Assembly (NCBI RefSeq): GCF_031846345.1
Contig: NZ_JAVRHX010000005.1
Location: 185,099-249,098 of the forward strand
Direction: 5' to 3'
Length of the DNA: 64,000 nucleotides
From: Glaciecola petra
GTDB taxonomy: Bacteria > Pseudomonadota > Gammaproteobacteria > Enterobacterales > Alteromonadaceae
The notes under the pieces were generated by a model that worked only from the letters and a program-made list of their open reading frames with translations, was not told the DNA's origin and did not search any database. A program made the translations under genes and the position numbers. Positions 18,917-27,112 of this stretch are shown one piece after another (the stretch's first letter is position 1; each line of letters begins with the position of its first letter).

Positions 18917-19630
18917 ATGTTATCGGCAGAAGCACTTAAAGAGCTCATTCAGCAACATAAAGTTATTCCGATTCATTTTGGTACTCAAAGCTTATTACTT
19001 GCCGCTGATGGAGTATTAATATGGCCCCGATATGATGCAATTATTTTTAGTGATCTGCATCTAGAAAAAGGTAGCTTTTTAAGTCAATTTTCAAATCCAA
19101 TACCGCGTTTAGATAGTCGAAATACACTAACCAGAATCCAAAACTGTTTAGAACGTTATGCCTGTAAATGGGTGATATGTTTAGGTGACTCTCTACATGA
19201 TGGCAACGCGGTTAATCGTATGGAAGATACCGATTTGAGCTCTTTAAATGAGCTAGTGAACACAACACATAGATGGACTTGGGTGCAAGGTAACCATGAC
19301 CCTGATATACCAAAGGTAGTGCTGGGTGAGCGCTCTGCAAACATTCAGCTCGATGGCCTTTTATTAACTCATGAGCCCGAAAATCTTGCATTATTTGACG
19401 ATATTTGCGCACAAATTGTTGGACACTTTCATCCTAAATTGACTATCAAATTGGCAAATAGAAAAGTAAACGGCAAGAGTTTTTTACTCGATGACAAAAT
19501 TTTGATTATGCCAGCTTTTGGCAAATATACAGGGGGCTTAGACAGCGACGACCTTGCTTTTAAAGCTTTAGTGAACGATAAATTACGTTCTCGTTATTTA
19601 ATGCACGGTGCAAGCATATATAAAATATAA
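18917..19630 (+). CDS. pdeM: Ligase-associated metallophosphoesterase/DNA endonuclease (PdeM-like)
   Basis: 237 residues of the calcineurin-like phosphoesterase fold. Metal-binding motifs are in order: FSDLHLEKG (DxH), CLGDSLHDG (GDxxH-like), VQGNHD, THEP, and GHFHPK (GHxH). In Pseudomonas the orthologous MPE is a manganese-dependent DNA endonuclease encoded with Lhr-core. The gene follows the helicase after 3 bases and is certainly in the same transcript. Together with the divergent ligase and exonuclease it completes the four-gene repair set. Confidence 0.92.
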   Translation: MLSAEALKELIQQHKVIPIHFGTQSLLLAADGVLIWPRYDAIIFSDLHLEKGSFLSQFSNPIPRLDSRNTLTRIQNCLERYACKWVICLGDSLHDGNAVNRMEDTDLSSLNELVNTTHRWTWVQGNHDPDIPKVVLGERSANIQLDGLLLTHEPENLALFDDICAQIVGHFHPKLTIKLANRKVNGKSFLLDDKILIMPAFGKYTGGLDSDDLAFKALVNDKLRSRYLMHGASIYKI

Positions 19631-19705
19631 TGAAAGGTTTTAGCATTTATTATTTTGATGCCAGTATTCGGCACCCAAGCTAATCGAAGGTAGCGAGCTA
19701 TTAGG

Positions 19706-20605
19706 CTACTTATCGTCAATCCAGCGTTTGTTTAAATCTTTATAAGCATCGATTCTGCGGTCTCTGAAATAAGGCCATATGCGTTTTATTTGTTCCGTTT
19801 TGTGTAAGTCTATTTCGCTGACAAGTGTTTGTTGTTTTTCATCACTGGCTAGCGCGAGGATTTCACCTTGTGCGCCGGCTACAAAGCTATGTCCCCAAAA
19901 TTGGATGCCTGGGTCACCTGCAATTGGAGAAGCTTCAAACCCTACTCTATTGGCTACAACAACAGGTAATGAATTAGCCACAGCATGTGAGCGTTGGATG
20001 GTTACCCATGCATCTTGTTGACGTTGTTGTTCCTCATCTGAATCATGGGGGTCCCAACCAATTGCGGTTGGGTAAAACAAGATGTCGGCTCCTGCCATGG
20101 CCATTAGTCTCGCCGCCTCTGGGTACCACTGATCCCAGCATACCAAAACACCAAGCTTGCCTATACTCGTGCTGATCGGTGTAAAACCTAGGTCACCGGG
20201 TGTAAAATAAAACTTTTCATAAAAACCGGGATCATCAGGAATATGCATTTTGCGATATATACCAGCAATTTCGACGCTCTTATCAAATACCACAGCTGTA
20301 TTGTGATAAAGACCGCTTGCGCGCTTCTCAAATAAGGAAGTGATCAACACTAGCTGTAATTCTTCTGCCAACTTGCCAAAAAACTCGCTACCTTCTCCAG
20401 GGATAGGCTCAGCCAAATCAAACATATTTACGTCTTCACTTTGACAAAAGTACAGGCTTGAATGAAGTTCCTGCAAAAGCACACAATGACAGCCTTGAGC
20501 GGCTAATTCACGAATGTTTACCGCTGACGCTTGCCAGTTTTCACGCTTATTATTGCTTTTGATTGCCTGTTGAACCAGGCCAACTTTTAATCTTGATGCG
20601 GTCAT
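19706..20605 (-). CDS. aguB: N-carbamoylputrescine amidohydrolase
   Basis: Hydrolyses N-carbamoylputrescine to putrescine, CO2 and ammonia; cytosolic. 299 residues, nitrilase superfamily with the catalytic triad visible: Glu in LLQELHSSLYF (about residue 45), Lys in IYRKMHIPDDPGF, and Cys156 in VCWDQWYPEAARLMA. These surrounding sequences are diagnostic for AguB rather than other nitrilases. The ATG overlaps the aguA stop (ATGA), so the two steps of agmatine-to-putrescine conversion are translated together. Confidence 0.95.
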   Translation of the reverse strand: MTASRLKVGLVQQAIKSNNKRENWQASAVNIRELAAQGCHCVLLQELHSSLYFCQSEDVNMFDLAEPIPGEGSEFFGKLAEELQLVLITSLFEKRASGLYHNTAVVFDKSVEIAGIYRKMHIPDDPGFYEKFYFTPGDLGFTPISTSIGKLGVLVCWDQWYPEAARLMAMAGADILFYPTAIGWDPHDSDEEQQRQQDAWVTIQRSHAVANSLPVVVANRVGFEASPIAGDPGIQFWGHSFVAGAQGEILALASDEKQQTLVSEIDLHKTEQIKRIWPYFRDRRIDAYKDLNKRWIDDK

Positions 20606-21654
20606 AATTCACACACTCCTAATTGCGCCTGAGCCAAAATTTCTGATTTTAGAGTGTTTATGGGTACTTGCATACTCACGCAATGTAAGCTGCCATATTG
20701 TTGTACTAGACTAAGACAATCTATTGGTACTATCTTATAGTTTGCGAAAGCCTCCTGCATGACACTCAAGGCTTCATTGTCCTCTTCTTGCTGGTAGATA
20801 GGCATTAAAATATGCTTATTCAGAATCAAGAAATTGGCATAAGAAGCCGGTAACCTATCACCTTGAGTATTTTCGATATAAGGTAAAGGGAGGCTAAATA
20901 TTTTATAATTGGGGTAGCGTTTTTTTAATTCGTTGTACAAACGCAATAAACTATTAAAGTGTGGGTCAGCAGGACGATTATTCGCACTTTGCACCACAAT
21001 ACCCATCAGTGGTGTGAACCTTGCCAGAGTGTCTATGTGCCCATCGGTGTCGTCGCCTTCTAGTTTACCATGCTTTAAGATATCGACAGATTTTGCACCT
21101 AAATATTGTTTGAACAAGTCAATATACTCGGGCGCGGACATATCGCCGTTACGTTTTGGATTAAATAAACAAGAAGCGGTTGATAACAATTGCTGGTTCT
21201 CATCAATTTCGACGGCTCCGCCTTCTAGCACAAGCGGGACATGCAACATTTTGTGGCGACACAAGTCTGCCAATTGCTCATTTACTTTATTGTCTAATTC
21301 AGCAGCAAACTTTTGCCCCCAAGCGTTAAACAAAAAGTTTAGCGGAACATTTTTATGATGGTTACTAACGGTTAAAAAACCATAATCTCTTATCCATGTG
21401 TCATTGTAGTTTATGGCGATAAGCGCCACTTTCAAAGAAGGTTCAAGCCTTCTTTTAAGCTTGCTCAGTTCGTTTTCGTGGCAAAGTAAAATGATGCAAC
21501 AGCCAATTTCATCGATAGCCTGAATTAGATTAAAGTATGTTTGCTGAGTTTCGGTGAGGTTAGTCGCCCAATCAGTTTTTGCGGTAGGCCAGGCCAATAA
21601 AACAGCTTCTTGGTCAGCCCATTCAGGCAATAATGTATATTTTTTCAAATTCAT
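20602..21654 (-). CDS. aguA: Agmatine deiminase
   Basis: Converts agmatine to N-carbamoylputrescine and ammonia. 350 residues of the guanidino-group-modifying (pentein) fold. Substrate and catalytic motifs: WIRDYG near 88, LEGGAVEID, EGDDTDGHIDTLARF, and the nucleophile Cys325 in SLHCVSMQVP. The usual family motif before the cysteine is GGGNIHC; here it is QYGSLHC, a variation at the loop but with the HC retained. First partner of aguB, 32 bases downstream of the TonB-dependent receptor stop, probably in the same operon. Confidence 0.93.
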   Translation of the reverse strand: MNLKKYTLLPEWADQEAVLLAWPTAKTDWATNLTETQQTYFNLIQAIDEIGCCIILLCHENELSKLKRRLEPSLKVALIAINYNDTWIRDYGFLTVSNHHKNVPLNFLFNAWGQKFAAELDNKVNEQLADLCRHKMLHVPLVLEGGAVEIDENQQLLSTASCLFNPKRNGDMSAPEYIDLFKQYLGAKSVDILKHGKLEGDDTDGHIDTLARFTPLMGIVVQSANNRPADPHFNSLLRLYNELKKRYPNYKIFSLPLPYIENTQGDRLPASYANFLILNKHILMPIYQQEEDNEALSVMQEAFANYKIVPIDCLSLVQQYGSLHCVSMQVPINTLKSEILAQAQLGVCEL

Positions 21655-21686
21655 TTATTTGGTGATCATTGTATAAAATGTGGAAG

Positions 21687-23759
21687 CTAGTATACCCATG
21701 TCAAATTTACGAAAGCTCTGCGTCCTTGTCCAACAAAATATCGGTAAGCACCAAAAGCGAAATCAGCCCGCTCGGCATAAGCCTGGTTACCCACATTAAA
21801 AATTGACAAGCTAGCTCGTAGGTTTTCAGAATATTGATAATTGAGATCAATATCAATGAGTTTATGACCCGCATATTCTGCGGTGTTTTGTGGATTTAAA
21901 TAATATTCATCGAGCCATTGCCAGCTCAAATGCATATCGATTTTATCATTTACAAGATAGTTAAGATTGGCTTTTGCCATCCATTTAGGTGCAGTGTCTA
22001 TGTAATTTCCTGCTATGTCATCAGACAAGTTAATGTCACTTTGTTTATACGTGTGTTCAGCATAACTAATATGACCAGAAAACCACAAATTTTTGTTTAA
22101 TGTTTGTTGCAATTCGAGTTCAGCACCACGGTGGGCGGTTTTTGCCCCAGTAACATTTTGTCTGTTGCTATCTTGAAAAATAACGTCTTGTTTAGCCATA
22201 GTATAAGCAGCAAAATGAACAAGCGTTGTTCTACTTTTAAACCGAGTGCCTAATTCAAACGCTTCCATGTTTTCAGTATCAATATCACTCACTAATTGAT
22301 TATTTTGAAGCCTAAATAGCTCGGTAGCTTGGGGTGCTCTATAACCTTGTGCAAACTTAGCATAAATCGACCAATCTTCAGACGCTATGTACTGAACGTT
22401 AATGCTAGGTGACATTGCCGAAAAACTTCTCTTTTGATCCTCAGGCCGCGTAAATCTGCACACTTCTACTGTAATAGCACATGCACTCACTGAATCAGTC
22501 AAATTGTTATAATCGTATTTGGTATTCTCAAAACGAGCGCCAACGCGCAAACGCCATTTTTCGTATCGCCAAAAACCTTGTAAGTATCCTGCCGATAGTT
22601 GTGCTTTTACGCGATAGTCATAATGCAGTCCGGCGGGAATATTTGGAGAAAAATCATCCTCTTGAGTTTCTTTTAGTTTGCCACTTGTATGGTCAAAGTC
22701 TACCCCTGCTATCCAATCTATATTATTTGCACTAAACGTATATTGTGATTGTAAACCAATGCTTGTATGAGCATTTTCTTCAAGCGCTTGCCATGGCAAA
22801 AAGTGTTGTAAAAAAGCCATTTGATTCCATCGGATATAGGGAGTTAAGGTTAACTCGCCAGCTTTAACATTACGCGAAAAAGCACTGTAAGCTCGCAGGG
22901 ATTTTACATCTCTGTATGCTTCAGGGTTAGGGTTAGACTTTCGAATATCGTCATCTTTAAAACTTTCAAACCCGCGAATAAATCCTGCTGTTTCTTGATT
23001 GAGATTATTAACATCAATAAGACTCTTATTCGACCATATTTTCCCTTTCGATTGGTAAATACTGGTCATTTTTTGTTGGTCATAACCGCTTTCACTTTGA
23101 TAACCGTTTTCTTGTGTGATGTTAATCAAATTGAGCCACGCTGAATCATCACCTTGTGTGCCAACAGCATGACTTAAGCGAGTAAAATCATTGGCGCCTG
23201 CATCAAGGCTTAAGGTGTTTTCTGTATGAGCAAATGCATCTTGAGACATGATATTGATAACACCGTGCAAGGCGTTACCACCATATAAAGTACTTGATGG
23301 CGAGCGCAAAACTTCAATTCGTCCAGCTTGTTCATAATTAGCATCGAACAATTGATTTGCATTACAAAAGCCAGATGCGCGCAAAGAAATACCATCTAGT
23401 CCCATAAAAAAGGCACCACAACTGCCAGCGCCAGTAAGTACCGGTGAGCGAATCGCACTTAGATGTTCCTGACCGTTGCCTCTACTTATCCATGTTCCTG
23501 GCACATTGGCTAATACTTGGTTGATGTGTTGTGCCGATAAGTCTTGAATATCAGATTGTAGTTGAATGCTAAGACTATCTGGGGTTTGGGTAACAGGCTC
23601 TGCTCGTTTACTGGCGGTGATTGCAATCACTTCCATATTGGCGGTAGGTTGTTTATCAGTTTCCTCATTTTGTACGCTAAACGCAGGGCTTGACACAATT
23701 GCTAAGTAAAATGTAAGTGTAGCAACAACATATTTTCCTACTTTCGATTTACTTTGCAT
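21687..23759 (-). CDS. TonB-dependent outer-membrane receptor
   Basis: 690-residue receptor with a signal peptide (about 1-29, ending SPAFS), an N-terminal plug (about 55-160, with QVLANVPGTWISRG, RIEVLRSPSSTLYGGNALHGVINI in part: RSPSSTLYGG) and a 22-strand barrel ending in WVY. Two plug cysteines (GSCGAFF and SGFCNAN) 21 residues apart could form a disulfide. It starts on the last base of folM (TAATG) and precedes aguA. The substrate is unknown; the Cys-containing plug resembles receptors for iron chelates, while the neighbours suggest a pterin or polyamine-linked compound. Neither is shown. Confidence 0.9.
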   Translation of the reverse strand: MQSKSKVGKYVVATLTFYLAIVSSPAFSVQNEETDKQPTANMEVIAITASKRAEPVTQTPDSLSIQLQSDIQDLSAQHINQVLANVPGTWISRGNGQEHLSAIRSPVLTGAGSCGAFFMGLDGISLRASGFCNANQLFDANYEQAGRIEVLRSPSSTLYGGNALHGVINIMSQDAFAHTENTLSLDAGANDFTRLSHAVGTQGDDSAWLNLINITQENGYQSESGYDQQKMTSIYQSKGKIWSNKSLIDVNNLNQETAGFIRGFESFKDDDIRKSNPNPEAYRDVKSLRAYSAFSRNVKAGELTLTPYIRWNQMAFLQHFLPWQALEENAHTSIGLQSQYTFSANNIDWIAGVDFDHTSGKLKETQEDDFSPNIPAGLHYDYRVKAQLSAGYLQGFWRYEKWRLRVGARFENTKYDYNNLTDSVSACAITVEVCRFTRPEDQKRSFSAMSPSINVQYIASEDWSIYAKFAQGYRAPQATELFRLQNNQLVSDIDTENMEAFELGTRFKSRTTLVHFAAYTMAKQDVIFQDSNRQNVTGAKTAHRGAELELQQTLNKNLWFSGHISYAEHTYKQSDINLSDDIAGNYIDTAPKWMAKANLNYLVNDKIDMHLSWQWLDEYYLNPQNTAEYAGHKLIDIDLNYQYSENLRASLSIFNVGNQAYAERADFAFGAYRYFVGQGRRAFVNLTWVY

Positions 23760-24469
23760 TACTTCAAATGTCTCCCGCCATTTAAATGCAGGGTTTGCCC
23801 TGTCACATAATCACTGTTGAGCAAAAAGTTCACCGCTTTTACTGCTTCTTGAGCGCCGGGGCAAATACCTAATATCGATTTTGACAAAGCTTTTTGTTTG
23901 TATTGTTCGGTGTCGTCAATATTGAACATTAGCAACGAAGGTGCAATCGAGTTTACTTTTACGCTTGGCGCGAGCAAGCTGGCAAACGATAGCGTCAGGT
24001 TATGCAAAGCTGCTTTGCTAGCCGCATACGCTATATGTTTGTTACTGCCTTTGTCTTGCACATAGTCAGTCATGTGAATAATATCAGCATGGTCTGTAAG
24101 CATTTCTTTGCAGGCTAAATTTATCTGATAAGGTGCGCTAACGTGCACTTGCATCATTTTTTGCATAATTTGGGCAGCGTCTAAACCACTTGCCATGCCA
24201 CTCTTTTCGCTGTCCCAGTCAGATGCATTGTGAATAATTGCACGTATACTTTGAGCATGAGATTGTATTTCATTTATACAAGCTGCTATGCCATTGTCAG
24301 TGCTAAAATCAGCCTGAATAGCGATGCAACCCTGCGCGATCAATTCATCAATCGATGGCTTTTTACTACGATATGTTATAATTACCTTAAATTGACGACT
24401 AAGTAGGTCTTTGGCAATAGCAAGGCCGAGTCGCTGCGCACCGCCAGTAATGAGTATTGGAGCTGACAT
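23759..24469 (-). CDS. folM: Dihydromonapterin/dihydrofolate reductase FolM, short-chain dehydrogenase family
   Basis: 236 residues. NADP(H)-binding Rossmann motif TGGAQRLGLAIA (about 8-19) and the SDR catalytic YAASK (about 148-152). TGGAQRLG and the C-terminal SDYVTGQTLHLNGGRHL match E. coli FolM, which reduces dihydromonapterin to tetrahydromonapterin and has weak dihydrofolate reductase activity. It is divergent from folE, which supplies the same pathway, with a 158-base shared upstream region. One-base overlap with the TonB receptor indicates coupled translation. Confidence 0.9.
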   Translation of the reverse strand: MSAPILITGGAQRLGLAIAKDLLSRQFKVIITYRSKKPSIDELIAQGCIAIQADFSTDNGIAACINEIQSHAQSIRAIIHNASDWDSEKSGMASGLDAAQIMQKMMQVHVSAPYQINLACKEMLTDHADIIHMTDYVQDKGSNKHIAYAASKAALHNLTLSFASLLAPSVKVNSIAPSLLMFNIDDTEQYKQKALSKSILGICPGAQEAVKAVNFLLNSDYVTGQTLHLNGGRHLK

Positions 24470-24627
24470 TCTTATGTAGTGTTCCTTTATTAAATTGGAA
24501 AAGCTTAAGCACAGGTTTACGTAAAAAGGACGCGCTAAGATCCTAACAATACGGTGAATTTGAGTTTAATTGTAAACCAGCTAAGTTTATTTGCGTATAA
24601 AAGCTTAAATTAAAAATTGGACGAATA

Positions 24628-25317
24628 ATGTTAGCAAACGAAAAAATTGTAATGCATGGAGCCAGTAACAAGATATCTTTGAGCCCTCAAGCCATTCTTG
24701 TTCGAGATGCTTTGCTAGCCGCAGGCCTAGAAACACCCATGATAGAAAATGGCCTAAGTGCAGACGAAAAAAGAGTCAAAATAGAACAGAACATGTTTGA
24801 AATAATGCAGACGCTAGGCTTAGATCTAAGCGACGACAGTTTACAAGACACGCCTAAACGTATCGCTAAAATGTACGTCAACGAAATTTTCTCAGGTTTA
24901 GATTATTCGCATTTTCCGAAAATCACGCAAATAGAAAATAAAATGAAAATTGATCAACCAGTTCAGGTAACTGACATTAGTTTAACCAGTACCTGTGAAC
25001 ATCATTTTGTGACAATCGATGGCACCGCGACAGTCTCTTATATCCCAAATAGAACGGTTATTGGTTTGAGTAAGATAAACCGCTTGGTTGCTTTTTTCTC
25101 GCAACGACCGCAAGTTCAAGAGCGTTTAACACAGCAAGTTATGGTAGCTTTGCAGGCATTGACAGGTACCAAAGACGTTGCGGTTAGCATTAACGCGACT
25201 CACTATTGCGTTAAAGCCCGTGGCATTAGAGATACCAATTCATATACAAAAACATCATCTTTAGGTGGTGCATTTAATACAGACCGAGATTTACGTAAAG
25301 AATTCTTCCAGCAATAG
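24628..25317 (+). CDS. folE: GTP cyclohydrolase I
   Basis: First step of pterin and folate synthesis: GTP to 7,8-dihydroneopterin triphosphate. 229 residues, very close to E. coli FolE by eye (TPKRIAKMYVNEIFSGLDY, LTSTCEHHFVTIDG, IGLSKINRLV, FFSQRPQVQERLTQQ, HYCVKARGIRD). The zinc ligands are the Cys-His pair in STCEHH and the Cys in HYCVKARG. Zinc-dependent IA type. Start at 24628; an internal ATG at 24652 would give a length closer to E. coli (222), so the exact start is open. It is followed by an inverted repeat and converges with the thioesterase gene. Confidence 0.96.
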   Translation: MLANEKIVMHGASNKISLSPQAILVRDALLAAGLETPMIENGLSADEKRVKIEQNMFEIMQTLGLDLSDDSLQDTPKRIAKMYVNEIFSGLDYSHFPKITQIENKMKIDQPVQVTDISLTSTCEHHFVTIDGTATVSYIPNRTVIGLSKINRLVAFFSQRPQVQERLTQQVMVALQALTGTKDVAVSINATHYCVKARGIRDTNSYTKTSSLGGAFNTDRDLRKEFFQQ

Positions 25318-25329
25318 TTTGTTGTTCAC

Positions 25330-25360
25330 GCCAGTTGAATCAATTTTTAACTGGCTATTT
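25330..25360 (+). terminator. Possible terminator after folE
   Basis: GCCAGTT (25330-25336) pairs with AACTGGC (25349-25355) around a 12-base AT loop, followed by TATTT. The stem is short and the T-tract interrupted, so this is a weak candidate between the convergent folE and thioesterase genes. Confidence 0.45.
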
Positions 25361-25370
25361 CCCTCTGTTG

Positions 25371-25805
25371 TTATTTCAATGCCTTTGAGAGTGCTGTTAA
25401 TAATGTACCTGATATAGGCCTAGGTCGCCGGTCAGCTCGGTTAACAAAAACATGGGTCATTTGCCCTTCAGCGCATGCGAGCTCTTGTCCATGTTTAAAA
25501 ATTCCTAAGCTATAATCGACTGAACTACTTCCTATCCTAGTGACCTTAAGACCGCCCATCAACTTATCGGGAAAAGAAATGCTAGTGTGGTAATTACAAT
25601 GAGAATTAACGATTAAACCGATAATATCTCCGGCATGTATATCAAGTTCGGCTTTTTCTATTAAATAACGATTCACAATGGTATCAAAATACGAATAATA
25701 AACGACGTTATTCACATGACCATATATGTCGTTATCCATCCAACGGGTATCGAGTTCAATACAAATTGGGTAGTCGGTTAATAAAGCGCGTTTAGCTGAT
25801 GACAT
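25371..25805 (-). CDS. Acyl-CoA thioesterase, 4-hydroxybenzoyl-CoA thioesterase-like hotdog fold
   Basis: 144 residues. The hotdog-fold signature is present: RWMDNDIYGHVNNVVYYSYFD (key residues Asp in MDND, Gly-His-Val-Asn-Asn), with the Asp expected to be catalytic as in 4HBT/YbgC-type thioesterases. The ATG at 25805 is two bases beyond the dehydrogenase stop; a TTG at 25811 that overlaps the stop would add two residues. It is transcribed with the upstream iron-type alcohol dehydrogenase. The substrate is unknown. Confidence 0.87.
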   Translation of the reverse strand: MSSAKRALLTDYPICIELDTRWMDNDIYGHVNNVVYYSYFDTIVNRYLIEKAELDIHAGDIIGLIVNSHCNYHTSISFPDKLMGGLKVTRIGSSSVDYSLGIFKHGQELACAEGQMTHVFVNRADRRPRPISGTLLTALSKALK

Positions 25806-25807
25806 AA

Positions 25808-27004
25808 TCAATATGCTTGTTGGTAGATTTGCAAAGCATCTTCGAATGTCACTGGTTTAGGGTTGTTGCCTAAAAGACGAGTTTGTTGCATTGCATCTTC
25901 TGCAAGCATCGACAAATGATTTTCGGTAATTGAGTATGATCTTAAGCGTGAGGATAATCCTAAGCCGTTCATCAATTGTTGAAAATAATAACTCAGGTTT
26001 TCGGTTGCATCGCAATTGTTAGCCAGTCTATTTGCAGAAGATTCTGGTAATATTGAGGGGCAAAGTTCGGCATATAAATCATTCGCGTGGCTGGCATTAA
26101 AACGCAAAACATGCGGCAATACTATGGCATTACTCTGACCATGGGGTATTTTAAAGTGACCACCTAAAGGGTAAGCTAACGCATGCACTGCACCCACTGG
26201 GGCATTGGCAAAAGCCTGCCCAGCCAAACAAGCCCCTAGCAGCATATTTTGTCTAGCAGTTAAGCATTTACCTTGGTGTGTTGCTGTTTCTATATTACGG
26301 GATAGCAGTTTTAATGCTTGGTGTGCAAGCATGTCAGAATAATCATTTTTCTTTTCTTTGCTTGTAAAAGCTTCAATTGCATGGACCATTGCATCGATAC
26401 CACAAGAAGCGGTCACAGCAGGTGGCAAATTAAGCGTGAGTTGAGCATCTAAAAGGGCAATGTCTGGGAGTAGTTTTTCAGATACGAGCGCCGATTTTGT
26501 TGTTTCACCTGTCGTGAGTATTGAAATAGGTGTTACTTCAGAGCCAGTTCCAGCGGTAGTAGGAATAAGTATTAACGGACTTCTTTCTACTTTTATCTGG
26601 TCTATTCCATACATGCTACTTAAATTTTGTTGGCCGCTTAATAATACTGATATTGCTTTTGCTGCATCTAAAGAACTACCGCCACCAAAGCCAATAACAC
26701 CATCAACTGTGTTATCGCGGGCAAATTGTGTGCCTTCGAGTATAATGTCGTCGCTTGGATCAGGCATGATTTTATCGAAAATTTCATAAGCGATATTATT
26801 ACGCTTTAAGCTTGTTGTTAACTCATCGATTAAGCCTAAATTGACAATGCTTGGATCGCTAACAATAAGCGGGTGTTTAATGCCTAGGTCATTACAATAA
26901 TGCGCACAATTAGAAGTGCCACCGATTTTACTGATGATTTTTTTGGTTGTGATAAAGCTAAATGTTTGCAAAAGTTTGACTTTAATAAATAACTGTAAAC
27001 ACAT
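25808..27004 (-). CDS. Iron-containing alcohol dehydrogenase
   Basis: 398 residues of group III metal-dependent alcohol dehydrogenases. N-terminal nucleotide-binding domain with GFGGGSSLDAAKAIS (GGGS pattern near residue 105) and TTAGTGSEVTPI; metal-site region has GIDAMVHAIEAF (Asp, His) and AYPLGGHFKIPHGQSNAIVLPHVLRFN (metal His residues). The N-terminus carries about 14 extra residues (MCLQLFIKVKLLQT) before the conserved FSF; a TTG near codon 12 would remove most of them. NAD(P)-linked oxidation of an alcohol or reduction of an aldehyde; substrate not readable. Followed directly by the thioesterase. Confidence 0.9.
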   Translation of the reverse strand: MCLQLFIKVKLLQTFSFITTKKIISKIGGTSNCAHYCNDLGIKHPLIVSDPSIVNLGLIDELTTSLKRNNIAYEIFDKIMPDPSDDIILEGTQFARDNTVDGVIGFGGGSSLDAAKAISVLLSGQQNLSSMYGIDQIKVERSPLILIPTTAGTGSEVTPISILTTGETTKSALVSEKLLPDIALLDAQLTLNLPPAVTASCGIDAMVHAIEAFTSKEKKNDYSDMLAHQALKLLSRNIETATHQGKCLTARQNMLLGACLAGQAFANAPVGAVHALAYPLGGHFKIPHGQSNAIVLPHVLRFNASHANDLYAELCPSILPESSANRLANNCDATENLSYYFQQLMNGLGLSSRLRSYSITENHLSMLAEDAMQQTRLLGNNPKPVTFEDALQIYQQAY

Positions 27005-27112
27005 CTAAGTTTAAAGCTATTTGTTTAGTTTACAAATTTAATTCATACTCTAAACACTTTTTCTGTATTCAGGTTTGCTCAGTTTGGTATGCGCATAGTA
27101 ACCGCTGTTATA

